NCBI RefSeq assembly: GCF_000024945.1
Contig: NC_013520.1
Coordinates: 358,001-422,000, forward strand
Direction of reading: 5' to 3'
Length of the DNA stretch: 64,000 bases
DNA from: Veillonella parvula DSM 2008
GTDB taxonomy: Bacteria; Bacillota; Negativicutes; Veillonellales; Veillonellaceae
Part shown: positions 1 to 8,925 of the stretch, piece after piece
Layout: the number at the start of each line of letters is the position of its first letter
Position numbering within the stretch: position 1 is the first letter of the stretch
Position numbers and translations under genes: made by a program
The notes under the pieces: model-generated
The model's input: only the letters and a program-made list of their open reading frames with translations
Databases searched by the model: none
Told to the model about the DNA's origin: nothing

Positions 1-1
1 T

Positions 2-1294
2 CTCGAACAAATCGTTGAGTACATTTTAAATCTACACTTTGATGAAAGTGATATCTCTTATTTACGGAGTCAGGGTATTTTTAGTGAAGAATTTTTAGCA
101 TATCTAAAAGATTTCTCTTTTATCGGTGATGTATATGCCTTTCCAGAAGGTTCTATCATCTATCCTAATGAACCTGTTATTACAATTGTGGCACCTCTCA
201 TAGATGCACAAATCATAGAAACTGCAGTGCTTACTATGATGAACCATCAATCTCTTATTGCCACAAAAGCTAATCGCATTGTTCGCGCTGCGGATGGGCG
301 TATTGTGGCTGACTTTGGTGCTCGTCGTGCACATAATGTAGATGCTGCTGTATACGGTGCAAGAGCTGCTTATATTGGTGGTGTTCAGTCCACTGCAACT
401 GTTTTAGCAGGGCAACAATTTGGTATTCCTGTCAGTGGGACCATGGCACATAGCTGGGTTATGTACTATGGCTCTGAATATGATGCTTTCAAAGCCTATG
501 CCGAAGTGTATCCAGATAATCCAGTATTCCTCGTTGATACTTATGATGTGTTAAATTCTGGCGTGCCTAATGCTATTAAGGTAGCAAAGGATGTATTGGA
601 GCCAATGGGTAAACGCTTAAAAGGAATTCGCCTAGATTCTGGTGACCTTGCGTATTTGGCAAAAAAAGCACGGCGCATGCTAGATGATGCAGGTTTAGAG
701 GATTGTAAAATCATGGCATCTAATAGTCTAGATGAGTATACAATCACATCTTTGCTAATACAAGGTGGGCCTATTGATATTTTTGGTGTAGGGGAACGCC
801 TCATTACCTCTAAGAGTGACCCCGTATTTGGTGCGGTATATAAGATTGCTAGCATCGAGAAAGATGGTATGTGGGAACCGCGTATCAAGATTTCTGAAAG
901 TGTTGAAAAAATTACTAATCCAGGTTTAAAAAAGGTATATCGTGTTTATAATGATAAAGGTCGTGCGATTGCAGATCTATTAACATTGTTGCGAGAGGTA
1001 CCTGATACAGAGGAACCATATCGTTATATCGATCCTGAGCAACCTTGGCGTGAATTATATTTTGAAAATTGCACTTTTAAAGAGATGAAGCAGCTTATTA
1101 TCAAGGATGGTAAATTAGTTGTGGACTTACCAACTCTAGAGGAAATTCGAGCATATGTGCAAGATCAATTAGCTAATGAAATTTGGCCTGAAGAGCAACG
1201 CTTTGAAAATCCACATCGTCACTATCTTGATATGAGTCCTAGCTACTATCAATTGAAGATGGATTTATTGAACCGTATTTATCGAAAAAAATAG
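2..1294 (+). CDS. pncB: Nicotinate phosphoribosyltransferase (5' truncated by window edge)
   Basis: Converts nicotinate and PRPP to nicotinate mononucleotide, the first step of NAD salvage. The reading frame is already open at base 2 and the real start lies before the window. About 430 residues are visible of a family usually near 480. Recognisable blocks are the GARRAH segment carrying the histidine that is phosphorylated in the family, the GVQSTATVLAGQQFG loop, and the phosphate-binding IRLDSGDLAYL stretch. It ends 8 bp before nadE, which catalyses the last step of the same pathway, so the two are almost certainly co-transcribed. An internal ATG at 188 is not the start, because good family sequence continues upstream of it. 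Confidence 0.93.
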   Translation, partial: LEQIVEYILNLHFDESDISYLRSQGIFSEEFLAYLKDFSFIGDVYAFPEGSIIYPNEPVITIVAPLIDAQIIETAVLTMMNHQSLIATKANRIVRAADGRIVADFGARRAHNVDAAVYGARAAYIGGVQSTATVLAGQQFGIPVSGTMAHSWVMYYGSEYDAFKAYAEVYPDNPVFLVDTYDVLNSGVPNAIKVAKDVLEPMGKRLKGIRLDSGDLAYLAKKARRMLDDAGLEDCKIMASNSLDEYTITSLLIQGGPIDIFGVGERLITSKSDPVFGAVYKIASIEKDGMWEPRIKISESVEKITNPGLKKVYRVYNDKGRAIADLLTLLREVPDTEEPYRYIDPEQPWRELYFENCTFKEMKQLIIKDGKLVVDLPTLEEIRAYVQDQLANEIWPEEQRFENPHRHYLDMSPSYYQLKMDLLNRIYRKK

Positions 1295-1302
1295 GAGGGC
1301 CT

Positions 1303-2070
1303 ATGTTAGAAAATCCACAATCTACAAAGAATGCCCTTATTCAATGGATTAGAGATTATTTTAGTCAAAACGGTCCTAACTGTAGTGCTGTAGTCGGTAT
1401 TTCAGGTGGTAAGGATTCTACTATCGTGGCAGCTCTTTGCAAAGAAGCTCTTGGTGCAAATCGCGTAGTTGGTGTTCTTATGCCAAATGGAGTGCAATCC
1501 GATATTGATGATGCTCAGGCAGTGGTGAATCATTTAGGAATTCCTCACATGACAGTTAACATTGGTGCTGCCTATGAGGCGCTAGCTCATGCTATCGTTC
1601 AAGCTAAGGGATATGATGTGGTAACGGGGAGAACTGATTTAGCCAAGGATGCAATTATCAATACACCGCCTCGCCTTCGAATGACAACGCTCTATGCAGT
1701 AGGGCAAAATTTGCCAAATGGTGCTCGTGTAGCCAATACTTGTAATGGTTCTGAAGACTACGTAGGATATTCTACAAAATACGGAGATAGTGCAGGTGAT
1801 TTTAGTCCTCTAGCTCAACTCGTGGTAGAAGAGGTTCTTCAAATAGGCAAGCTTCTTGATATTCCATCATATTTAGTTGATAAGGTGCCAAGTGATGGTC
1901 TTAGTGGTCAGTCGGATGAGGATAAATTGGGATTTACCTATGCTATACTGGATCGTTATATCAGAACTGGTGAAATTGAAGATCAGCCAACAAAAGAGCG
2001 AATAGATCATCTGAATCGAATTAATAAACATAAATTGGAGTTGATGCCATCATTTGACCCAAAGCTTTAA
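1303..2070 (+). CDS. nadE: NAD+ synthetase, ammonia-type
   Basis: Amidates nicotinate adenine dinucleotide to NAD+ with ATP. The 255-residue product has the P-loop-like SGGKDS motif at residues 34-39, typical of N-type ATP pyrophosphatases, and the C-terminal NAD synthase blocks (SEDYVGYSTKYGD, PSDGLSGQSDEDKLG). There is no N-terminal glutaminase (nitrilase) domain, so it should use free ammonia. An AGGAGG-like SD precedes the ATG. It lies directly behind pncB and is followed by a strong terminator, which makes a two-gene NAD salvage operon. Confidence 0.94.
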   Translation: MLENPQSTKNALIQWIRDYFSQNGPNCSAVVGISGGKDSTIVAALCKEALGANRVVGVLMPNGVQSDIDDAQAVVNHLGIPHMTVNIGAAYEALAHAIVQAKGYDVVTGRTDLAKDAIINTPPRLRMTTLYAVGQNLPNGARVANTCNGSEDYVGYSTKYGDSAGDFSPLAQLVVEEVLQIGKLLDIPSYLVDKVPSDGLSGQSDEDKLGFTYAILDRYIRTGEIEDQPTKERIDHLNRINKHKLELMPSFDPKL

Positions 2071-2162
2071 TTGATAAGGCAGAAATCTCGATTTATAGAG
2101 ATGAATCCATGAATCTATAGGGGCGAAGCCATAAAATAAGATAAAATAATTTTTTAGAATAT

Positions 2163-2194
2163 AATAAGGCTGGCCATTATTGACCAGCCTTATT
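2163..2194 (+). terminator. Hairpin terminator after nadE
   Basis: Perfect 11-bp stem (2163-2173 with 2184-2194) around a 10-nt loop. There is no long T-run, only TTATTG, so it is somewhat weak as an intrinsic terminator, but it sits exactly between two operons. Confidence 0.6.
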
Positions 2195-2256
2195 GAATCG
2201 TACTTAGTTTAAATTTAATAACAATAATTATTTTATAGTTTTATAGTGGAGGTAAT

Positions 2257-3234
2257 ATGGATACAAAAATCGCTTTGATTGGTACTGGAGGAACTATTGC
2301 TGGAAAAGGTGCTTCAAATACGGATTTAACGAGCTATACGGCAGGGGTGTTAGGACTTGACGAAATCTTAGCCTCCGTACCTGGTACAAAACCGTATGGT
2401 CCTTATACATATACTCAGTTTAGTAATATTGAAAGCTCCGATATTACCGTAAATCACTGGTTAGAACTTTCTAAGTTGGTGCAAAAATTGGTTAATCGAG
2501 ATGATATCGGTGGTGTGGTCATTACTCATGGCACAGATAGCATGGAGGAGACAGCGTATTTTCTGAATCTGACAGTTCATACAGACAAGCCTATTGTTAT
2601 TACTGGATCTATGAGACCTGCAGGTGCTATTAGTGCAGACGGGCCGATTAATTTATTGCAAGCAATCCAAGTAGCGAGAACACCATCGTCTGTAGGTAAA
2701 GGGGTGGTAGTCGTATTAAATGGCTACATTGATGGGGCAAGGGATGTATCTAAATGCAACACTACTAATGTAGCGACTTTTGATAGCCCATTAGTGGGAC
2801 ATCTTGGTATTGTACAAGATGGTATTGCCCATTATTATAAAACGTCGACTCGCCGACATACGCAAGACTCTGTATTTGATGTAAGTAAATTATCTGAGTT
2901 GCCTCGTGTAGTTATAATGACTTGCTATGGTGGTATGGATGATATGGTGCCTATGAGTGTAGTTGCTACAAATCCTGACGGTTTAATCTTAACAGGTCTT
3001 GGTCATGGTACAATCCCACAAAACGTACGTCAAATCACACAGAATACAAAGTTTCCAACGGTACGTGCTTCTCGTACCGGTAGTGGTATGGTATCTGCAG
3101 TGCCACAAGATGCACTGGCAAACTATCTAGTATGTGATACTTTAAGTCCACAAAAAGCGCGTATTTTATTGATGCTAGGGCTTACAAAAACTAAAAATCT
3201 TAAAAAGTTACAACAATTCTTCTATGATTATTAA
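2257..3234 (+). CDS. ansA: L-asparaginase, cytoplasmic type
   Basis: Hydrolyses L-asparagine to aspartate and ammonia. The 325-residue protein starts MDTKIALIGTGGTIAG, with the nucleophilic Thr at about residue 10, and carries the second active-site block HGTDSMEET (residues 91-99; Thr93 and Asp94). No signal peptide is present, which argues for a cytosolic enzyme rather than the secreted high-affinity type. The ATG is preceded by GGAGG. It is flanked by hairpins and is probably monocistronic. The aspartate made could feed fumarate or lysine/DAP synthesis; that link is inferred. Confidence 0.92.
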   Translation: MDTKIALIGTGGTIAGKGASNTDLTSYTAGVLGLDEILASVPGTKPYGPYTYTQFSNIESSDITVNHWLELSKLVQKLVNRDDIGGVVITHGTDSMEETAYFLNLTVHTDKPIVITGSMRPAGAISADGPINLLQAIQVARTPSSVGKGVVVVLNGYIDGARDVSKCNTTNVATFDSPLVGHLGIVQDGIAHYYKTSTRRHTQDSVFDVSKLSELPRVVIMTCYGGMDDMVPMSVVATNPDGLILTGLGHGTIPQNVRQITQNTKFPTVRASRTGSGMVSAVPQDALANYLVCDTLSPQKARILLMLGLTKTKNLKKLQQFFYDY

Positions 3235-3370
3235 AAGCACATAATATTTATGGAACATAATGATTCTTTGAACTAATAATTAATTTAATAAAAGTTGAGA
3301 AAATATCTCAAAATTTAATTTGATATTCATTTTCAAGAATTATACTACATGTAACAGTTTTATATGCAAT

Positions 3371-3408
3371 AAACCGCACATTCCGATCGCCTAGGATGTG
3401 CGGTTTTT
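3371..3408. terminator. Intrinsic terminator between ansA and cbiZ
   Basis: An 11-bp stem (AAACCGCACAT at 3371-3381 with 3396-3406) is followed by TTTTT. With A-rich flanks on the left it can serve the converging cbiZ transcript as well. Confidence 0.85.
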
Positions 3409-3496
3409 CATTTGTATTATATTTTTCATATATGAGTGGGGTGTTGAATGATAATTTGGGGGCATTCTAGATGTTTTTGGATATCACAAGATAGGA

Positions 3497-4273
3497 TTAT
3501 TCAGCTCCAATAGCATTTTCTAGTGCTCTTTGTACGCCTACATAGACGGCCTTGGCTAAAGTGTCTCCAAATAGTGAGAAGGAGCCAGCATCGGTTAAGA
3601 TATCTCCATTTGTATCGATGGTGAGAACGATACCATCTGTAGAGGTACCTGTGGCAGATGTTTTGCGTTCTTTCGTAATTGCGTCAGGAATGTCTTCGTT
3701 AATAAACGGATGGAGGCGTACGCTTTCAACATTCCAATCTTGTAGGGCTGCGGTTTTAGCCTCGGTAATCGTCATGATAGCTTTTACCATAGCGCTATCT
3801 GTTAAAGCTTTATTTGTAAATACGAGGATATTAATTGTGCCTGGTACTATGAAGTCTCCATCACGCTCTTCATAACAATAACCTGTACCTGCGCGATGTG
3901 CCGTTTTTTCATAGCCTGCAGTCACGATAGTTTCTACGATAGTATCATGTTCTTCGACTTTGGCATAGGCGTGTAGATGCATTGTGGCAGACGTGAGGAG
4001 GGCTGTACTAAAATGAACAGGTGTATCAATGTGCTCAAATTCTTGAGCTAAATAATCGGCTACAGAGCCACCGGGTAAATCTTTTTCTGTTTCGATTTGA
4101 TATGTTAGCTGTTGATTACGTACGGCTAGAGTATGGTGATAGCCACCATTTAATTGTCCGCTCGAAAGAGAATAGTGGATATCGTCAAAGTGTACCGTGA
4201 CGGAGTGTAACTCTCTAGTTACATAGCCTCCAGTAGCGAGTTCTTGGGGTGCTTCGTATAGATTTTTGAACAT
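3497..4273 (-). CDS. cbiZ: Adenosylcobinamide amidohydrolase CbiZ-like
   Basis: CbiZ cleaves the aminopropanol side chain from adenosylcobinamide to give adenosylcobyric acid, allowing salvage of cobinamides into cobalamin. The 258-residue protein shows the family's core blocks: a VTAGYEKTAHRAGTG segment, GTINILVFTNKALTDSAMVKAI followed by TEAKTAAL, and a C-terminal ATGTSTDGIVL. The ATG at 4273 has GGGAG seven bases upstream; an in-frame ATG 78 bases earlier has no SD and adds unrelated residues. No other cobalamin gene is adjacent and no cobalamin riboswitch was seen, so it may act as a stand-alone salvage enzyme. Confidence 0.8.
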   Translation of the reverse strand: MFKNLYEAPQELATGGYVTRELHSVTVHFDDIHYSLSSGQLNGGYHHTLAVRNQQLTYQIETEKDLPGGSVADYLAQEFEHIDTPVHFSTALLTSATMHLHAYAKVEEHDTIVETIVTAGYEKTAHRAGTGYCYEERDGDFIVPGTINILVFTNKALTDSAMVKAIMTITEAKTAALQDWNVESVRLHPFINEDIPDAITKERKTSATGTSTDGIVLTIDTNGDILTDAGSFSLFGDTLAKAVYVGVQRALENAIGAE

Positions 4274-4448
4274 GTAAGTCTCCCTAGTTTTATGATTGTT
4301 ATATATGGAATATAACGATATAATATCTTTATTATCGTATTGCGAATGCATATGTAAAATTATAGCATATATGTTTACTGTTATTATATTGACATTATGT
4401 TGAGACGTATATTTGTTATTGTATAGATTTATATTATGGATGGTTATT

Positions 4449-5408
4449 ATGGCTAATTTCTTAAGTGCTGTTTCTGAATTTCTTTTTAAAGACGCTAATA
4501 TATTAATTCAAATGAGGGACTGGTTCTTTGCACAAGCTGGAAATATCTTATTAGCGTTAATTTTATTTTGGATAGGGCGATATGCTATTAAATGGGTAAA
4601 AGCTTTTGCTGTTCGCATTATGACAAAAGCTTCCTATGACTCAGCAGCAATGAGCTTTATCACTCAAATTATTAATTACGCCTTGCTAGTAGGGTTAGTA
4701 TTGATTTGCTTAAACCAAATTGGTGTTCCTACAACATCTTTTATAGCTGCTTTTGGTGCTTTTGGTTTAGGTATTGGTCTCTCCTTACAGAATAACCTTT
4801 CTAATTTAGCATCTGGTTTATTAATTCTTATCTTCAAGCCTTTTAGAGCGGGTCACGTTATTCAGGTAGGTGATGTAGTCGGCAGTGTTAAATCAATCCA
4901 ATTTATGTATACAGTTATTACTACAAAAGATCAAAAGAATGTATACATACCTAATTCTCTTCTTACATCCCAAGCTGTAACTAACATTGTTTATACTTCA
5001 GAACGCGTTATCCCATTTACGTTTGACATTGGTTATAATAATGATCATCATGAAGCAATAAAAATCTTAAAAAATATTTTTGCAGCAGATAAACGTGTCC
5101 TTAATCCGAAGAATATGGAAATAGGTATCTCTGAATTTGGAGACAATTCTGTACGAATCGCCGCTTATGCTCGTGTTAAGTCGAAGGATTTCCTCGCTGT
5201 TCAATACGGCATTATGTCTGATGTAAAAGATGCTTTTGATAAATATGGCATCGACATTCCATATCCTCAGCGTGTAGTATATATTCAAAATGATCCTCAA
5301 CATGTAGTATATATTCAAAATGTAGATACATCGACAGGTGAAATTAAAGGGACAAAGAAAAAAGCAACTACTACAAATGTAGAAATAGATAATAGTCTTG
5401 AAAGTTAG
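4449..5408 (+). CDS. Small-conductance mechanosensitive channel (MscS family)
   Basis: Inner-membrane channel that opens on hypo-osmotic stress. About 319 residues with three predicted membrane spans. The glycine/alanine-rich pore helix (FIAAFGAFGLGIGLSLQNNL) and the following cytoplasmic beta domain (GHVIQVGDVVGSVKSI, then VYIPNSLL) identify MscS. The ATG at 4449 is chosen because GGATGG lies five bases upstream; a TTG at 4413 and an ATG at 4440 are alternatives. The C-terminal tail contains a tandem 30-bp duplication (10 residues each, PQRVVYIQND then PQHVVYIQNV). Followed closely by dacF, so probably one operon. Confidence 0.9.
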   Translation: MANFLSAVSEFLFKDANILIQMRDWFFAQAGNILLALILFWIGRYAIKWVKAFAVRIMTKASYDSAAMSFITQIINYALLVGLVLICLNQIGVPTTSFIAAFGAFGLGIGLSLQNNLSNLASGLLILIFKPFRAGHVIQVGDVVGSVKSIQFMYTVITTKDQKNVYIPNSLLTSQAVTNIVYTSERVIPFTFDIGYNNDHHEAIKILKNIFAADKRVLNPKNMEIGISEFGDNSVRIAAYARVKSKDFLAVQYGIMSDVKDAFDKYGIDIPYPQRVVYIQNDPQHVVYIQNVDTSTGEIKGTKKKATTTNVEIDNSLES

Positions 5409-5433
5409 GATACTGGAAGGTAGAACGAGAGTG

Positions 5434-6291
5434 ATGACACTTTTAACGACGAATATTCATATATTTTATAAGAAATTGGTATTGGCCATAACTTTTATAG
5501 GAATCGTATTTATAGGTGCTGGTGTTGCTCAAGCTGCATACATTACACCTCCTTCTACTATTGGTGAGGCCGTAGTCCTTATTGATGCAGATACAAAAGA
5601 AATTTTATTTGCAAAGAATCCAGATAAGTGGATGCATCCAGCTAGTACTACGAAAATGGTTACCTTGTTAACTGCTTTAGAACTAAAGGGAACACAGCTT
5701 GATGAATTAGCTACGATAAGTAGCTATGCAACGAGCATGGAAGAATCAAACCTAGGGGTTCGCGTAGGCGATCAGATTACATTGGAAGGTGTTCTTGAAG
5801 GTATGATGGTTGCTAGTGGCAATGATGCGGCCGTTGTAGTAGCCGAAAATGTAAGCGGTTCTGTAGATAAATTTGCTAAGGATATGACTCGTATTGCTGC
5901 AAAAGCGGGTGCAAAGAATAGTGTGTTCTTGAATCCTCATGGATTAACACAAAAGGGTCACCATTCTACGGCTCGTGATTTAGCGATGATTGCAGCGTAC
6001 GGCATGAAATACCAAATGTTCCGTGACAAGGTTGCTAATGATTATTACAAGGTGCCGTATCAAAACCGTGCACCAGAAACAATTCGTACTACAAACCATT
6101 TTATTCGCAATAAATATCCAGGTGCGAATGGCTTGAAAACAGGTTTTACAAACGCAGCAGGAGAATGTTTGATTGCGTCTGCCACACGGAAGGGCCATAC
6201 TATGATTGTAGTTATGCTTAATGATGATAATCGTTGGGAAGAAGCTGTACAATTCCTTGATTATGGATTTAAACTCCGTGGGGTAATTTAA
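5434..6291 (+). CDS. dacF: D-alanyl-D-alanine carboxypeptidase (peptidase S11, DacF-like)
   Basis: Trims the terminal D-Ala from peptidoglycan pentapeptides in the periplasm. An N-terminal hydrophobic signal ending around AQA-AY is followed by the three penicillin-binding motifs: STTK (nucleophile Ser and Lys), SGN and KTG (GLKTGFT). At 285 residues it stops after the catalytic domain and lacks the usual C-terminal domain and amphipathic membrane anchor of DacA/DacF, so it is a short form. The ATG at 5434 is preferred over a TTG at 5398 that would overlap mscS, because the signal peptide begins there. Confidence 0.88.
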   Translation: MTLLTTNIHIFYKKLVLAITFIGIVFIGAGVAQAAYITPPSTIGEAVVLIDADTKEILFAKNPDKWMHPASTTKMVTLLTALELKGTQLDELATISSYATSMEESNLGVRVGDQITLEGVLEGMMVASGNDAAVVVAENVSGSVDKFAKDMTRIAAKAGAKNSVFLNPHGLTQKGHHSTARDLAMIAAYGMKYQMFRDKVANDYYKVPYQNRAPETIRTTNHFIRNKYPGANGLKTGFTNAAGECLIASATRKGHTMIVVMLNDDNRWEEAVQFLDYGFKLRGVI

Positions 6292-6316
6292 GGACCTATT
6301 GTGTAATGGGGGACAT

Positions 6317-6907
6317 ATGAGTTCATTTTTTGCATTTTTAAAACGCATGCGCTTCATCAATCGATGGAGCCTCATGCGAAATACGGAAATAGAAAATATT
6401 CAAGAACATAGCCTTGAAGTGGCTATGGTAGCGCACAACTTAGGGGCCATAAAAAATGAATACTTCGGTGGGAATGTAGATATCAATAAGGTAGCTGTCA
6501 TAGCTATGTATCATGAGGTGAGCGAAATCTTTACAGGAGATATGCCGACACCAATCAAGTATTTTGATCCAAAGTTGCGGGAACTGTATGGTGAGGTTGA
6601 AACTTTGGCGCAAGAAAAAATGCTATCAACCTTGCCAGACCGGTTACAATCTGTTTATAAGCCTATACTTGTTGATGCAGAGGCTAGTCCAGAATGGCCT
6701 CTCGTTAAGGCTGCCGATATAATTTCAGCCTATATGAAATGCGTCAAAGAGCTCAAGGCAGGGAATGATGAGTTTAAAGAGGCACATGACTCTATCTTAG
6801 CTAAGTTGAAAAATCTAAATATGCCTGAGGTAGATATGTTTCTTGAAATATATATCCCTGCTCTTGGTAAGAGTTTGGATGAGTTGAACTATTACGAAAT
6901 TAAATAA
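6317..6907 (+). CDS. yfbR: YfbR-like 5'-deoxynucleotidase (HD superfamily)
   Basis: YfbR dephosphorylates deoxyribonucleoside 5'-monophosphates. The 196-residue protein matches E. coli YfbR nearly end to end in my memory of that sequence (RMRFINRWSLMRNT, ENIQEHSLEVAMVAH, FTGDMPTPIKYF, ADIISAYMKCVKELKAGN). The HD signature that gives the superfamily its name reads His-Glu here (MYHEVSE) instead of His-Asp, a conservative change at a metal ligand. The ATG at 6317 follows GGGGGA. It lies 25 bp after dacF and probably shares its transcript. Confidence 0.85.
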   Translation: MSSFFAFLKRMRFINRWSLMRNTEIENIQEHSLEVAMVAHNLGAIKNEYFGGNVDINKVAVIAMYHEVSEIFTGDMPTPIKYFDPKLRELYGEVETLAQEKMLSTLPDRLQSVYKPILVDAEASPEWPLVKAADIISAYMKCVKELKAGNDEFKEAHDSILAKLKNLNMPEVDMFLEIYIPALGKSLDELNYYEIK

Positions 6908-6912
6908 TTACT

Positions 6913-6993
6913 AAAAGAGACGACTTCTTGAGCTGTACCCCAAAAATTGGACACAATTTTGAAGGTATAGTTCATTTGGGCCGTCTCTTTTTG
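6913..6993 (+). terminator. Long-loop terminator carrying an IS3-like terminal-repeat relic
   Basis: A 10-bp stem (AAAAGAGACG 6913-6922 with 6982-6991) followed by T residues closes a 59-nt loop. The loop contains TGTACCCCAAAAATTGGACA at about 6934-6953, which resembles the terminal inverted repeat of IS3-family (IS150-group) insertion sequences. An inner CCCAAA/TTTGGG pairing extends the hairpin. No transposase is left nearby. Confidence 0.5.
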
Positions 6994-7102
6994 ATTCTAA
7001 AGATTTGTAGATTATGTTGCTAATGCTTTATCAAATTTTTGTTAGTTTGTTTAATAATAATTATTATAAGCGTATTTGTTAATTATTATCCCTTATTGAA
7101 TA

Positions 7103-7987
7103 TTATAGTTTACTTTTCCTATCTATAATCTCTTGATTTCTCATTAGTATTTTTTTACCTCGCCACGAGAAGGCTCGATGGCCATATTTTGCTTTGAATT
7201 CTTTGTTCGTTAGTGCTTCCAGTTCGTCTATATTGACATACGGTTCTATCTGTTGGAATTCTGGGATGGGCGTAGTTGGAATATTTTTGTTGTGGGGGCA
7301 TACCTCTTGGCACACATCACAACCAAATACGAGTGGTGTTTTAGCGAGAATATGTTCCTCTTTATCGGTGAGTTCTCCTTTTTTCTGAGTTAAGTAGCTT
7401 TTACAAGTGTTGTATTTAAAATCGTCATGACCTAAACATTGACCTAAGCACGCTGTAATACAACGATTGCATCCCATGCAGGACTGCTCAAGGGGGGCGT
7501 TTGGCTCGAGCTCTAGTGTTGTTAAAATTGTGCCAATAACGACATAAGAACCCCACTTAGGACTGATAAAACAGTTGTTCTTTCCGTAAAAGCCGAGACC
7601 CGCCAAGTAGGCCATGTACCGATCTGCTAAAGGAGAGGTGTCGCAATGAATGGAGAACTGAGCCGAGTCATCAATTATTTGTAATCTTTCAATAAGACGT
7701 TCTAAATATTCATTAATGACCAGGTGATAATCTGTTGACCATGTATAGCGCGATAGATTGGCATGGCCTTTGTGTTGTACATGGTACGGGAATAGACAAA
7801 CGATGGCACTTTTGGGCATAAACCGAGTCGTTCCTAGTAGTCTTGCCTCTACATCTGCCGTAGTAAAGGGGCATGGGTTGCTTTCAAATAAAATAGTTTT
7901 GGCCTGTTCAGGTAGTGGCCATGAGGCAATTCCAAATTCATAAATATGTAATTCTTTGCAAATTTCCTGTAAATTTATATCTTTCAT
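7103..7987 (-). CDS. queG: Epoxyqueuosine reductase
   Basis: Cobalamin-dependent enzyme that reduces epoxyqueuosine to queuosine in tRNA, the last step of Q modification. The 294-residue protein has the N-terminal DUF1730-type cobalamin domain and two ferredoxin-like clusters (CMGCNRCITACLGQCL and CDVCQEVCPHN). It ends soon after the iron-sulfur domain (HRAFSWRGKKILMRNQEI) and lacks the C-terminal HEAT-like extension found in longer QueG proteins, which is normal for the short Firmicute form. Its need for cobalamin fits with cbiZ nearby. The SD is weak. Confidence 0.92.
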   Translation of the reverse strand: MKDINLQEICKELHIYEFGIASWPLPEQAKTILFESNPCPFTTADVEARLLGTTRFMPKSAIVCLFPYHVQHKGHANLSRYTWSTDYHLVINEYLERLIERLQIIDDSAQFSIHCDTSPLADRYMAYLAGLGFYGKNNCFISPKWGSYVVIGTILTTLELEPNAPLEQSCMGCNRCITACLGQCLGHDDFKYNTCKSYLTQKKGELTDKEEHILAKTPLVFGCDVCQEVCPHNKNIPTTPIPEFQQIEPYVNIDELEALTNKEFKAKYGHRAFSWRGKKILMRNQEIIDRKSKL

Positions 7988-8142
7988 CGTAGATTTAGTG
8001 GTAAATAATTGGTAAAATAAAAGTATAAGAAATGCGTGGGATTCTATAGATTTTTATTAGGTTTGTAGTTTGGTGACAACTGTATTTTTATAGTTAGCAC
8101 CGTAATTCTGTTAGTATTAGTATACCATTGAGAGGACAGATT

Positions 8143-8925
8143 ATGTTAGCATTTATGAAAGTATTACAACCGAAGACGGTGGAAGAGGCTTATGAATTAG
8201 CCACAAAGAACAAAACTGCTCCTATGCTAGCGGGAGGCTGTTGGCTGCGTCTAGGACGACGTACTTGGCCATCAGTGATTGATATGGCGAGTCTTGATTT
8301 GCGTTATGTTCGTGAAGAAGATAAGGAGTTTGTAATTGGCGCTATGGCGACACAAGGAGATGTGGAACGTTTTGAGCCTTTACAACAATTCTGCGGCGGT
8401 GCCGTAGTTAAAGGTGTTAAGGAGATTCTTGGCATTCAATTTAGAAATATTGCTACCATGGGCGGTTCTGTAGCAAGTAAATTTGGCTTCTCTGATATCA
8501 TCCCTGCGCTATTGGCCGTGCATGCAGACATCGTTACCTTTAAAGGTGGGCGTATGTCCATGCAAGACTATATGACATATAGAGAACGTGATATTCTCGT
8601 GGAGATTCGCATCCCTAAAGTAGATGTACCTGTAGCTGTTGAAGCTCTTCGCATCTCTCGTGGCGACTTCCCATTATTGACAGGTGCTCTTCGCCATGAC
8701 GAAAAAGGCGTTGAATTATACATCGGCACAAGACCTGGTACACCTCAATTAGCAGAAAAAGCAAGTGCTTTGCTTTCAGAAAGAGGATTATCTGCCGCAA
8801 AAGAGGCAGCTCAATTGGCATCTGAAGAACTGGTTTATCAATCTAACTCTCATGCGTCCAAAGAATATCGTATGGAGATGGTAAAAGCAATGGTTCAACG
8901 CTTAGCTAAGGAGGTGGCACAATAA
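8143..8925 (+). CDS. Molybdenum hydroxylase, FAD-binding subunit
   Basis: Medium subunit of a xanthine dehydrogenase/CO dehydrogenase-type hydroxylase that carries FAD and passes electrons to the acceptor. About 260 residues; the FAD-binding stretches APMLAGGCWL near the N-terminus and IATMGGSVASKFGFSDIIPAL are visible. The ATG at 8143 has GAGAGG upstream; an in-frame TTG at 8128 overlaps that SD. It is the first gene of a tightly packed operon running to 15,029, and its stop overlaps the next start by one base (TAATG). Confidence 0.9.
   Translation: MLAFMKVLQPKTVEEAYELATKNKTAPMLAGGCWLRLGRRTWPSVIDMASLDLRYVREEDKEFVIGAMATQGDVERFEPLQQFCGGAVVKGVKEILGIQFRNIATMGGSVASKFGFSDIIPALLAVHADIVTFKGGRMSMQDYMTYRERDILVEIRIPKVDVPVAVEALRISRGDFPLLTGALRHDEKGVELYIGTRPGTPQLAEKASALLSERGLSAAKEAAQLASEELVYQSNSHASKEYRMEMVKAMVQRLAKEVAQ

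Noticed and set aside
3294-3311. TTGAGA/TCTCAA hairpin downstream of ansA
   Set aside because: A 6-bp AT-rich stem without a T-run; the strong terminator at 3371-3408 explains the end of the unit.
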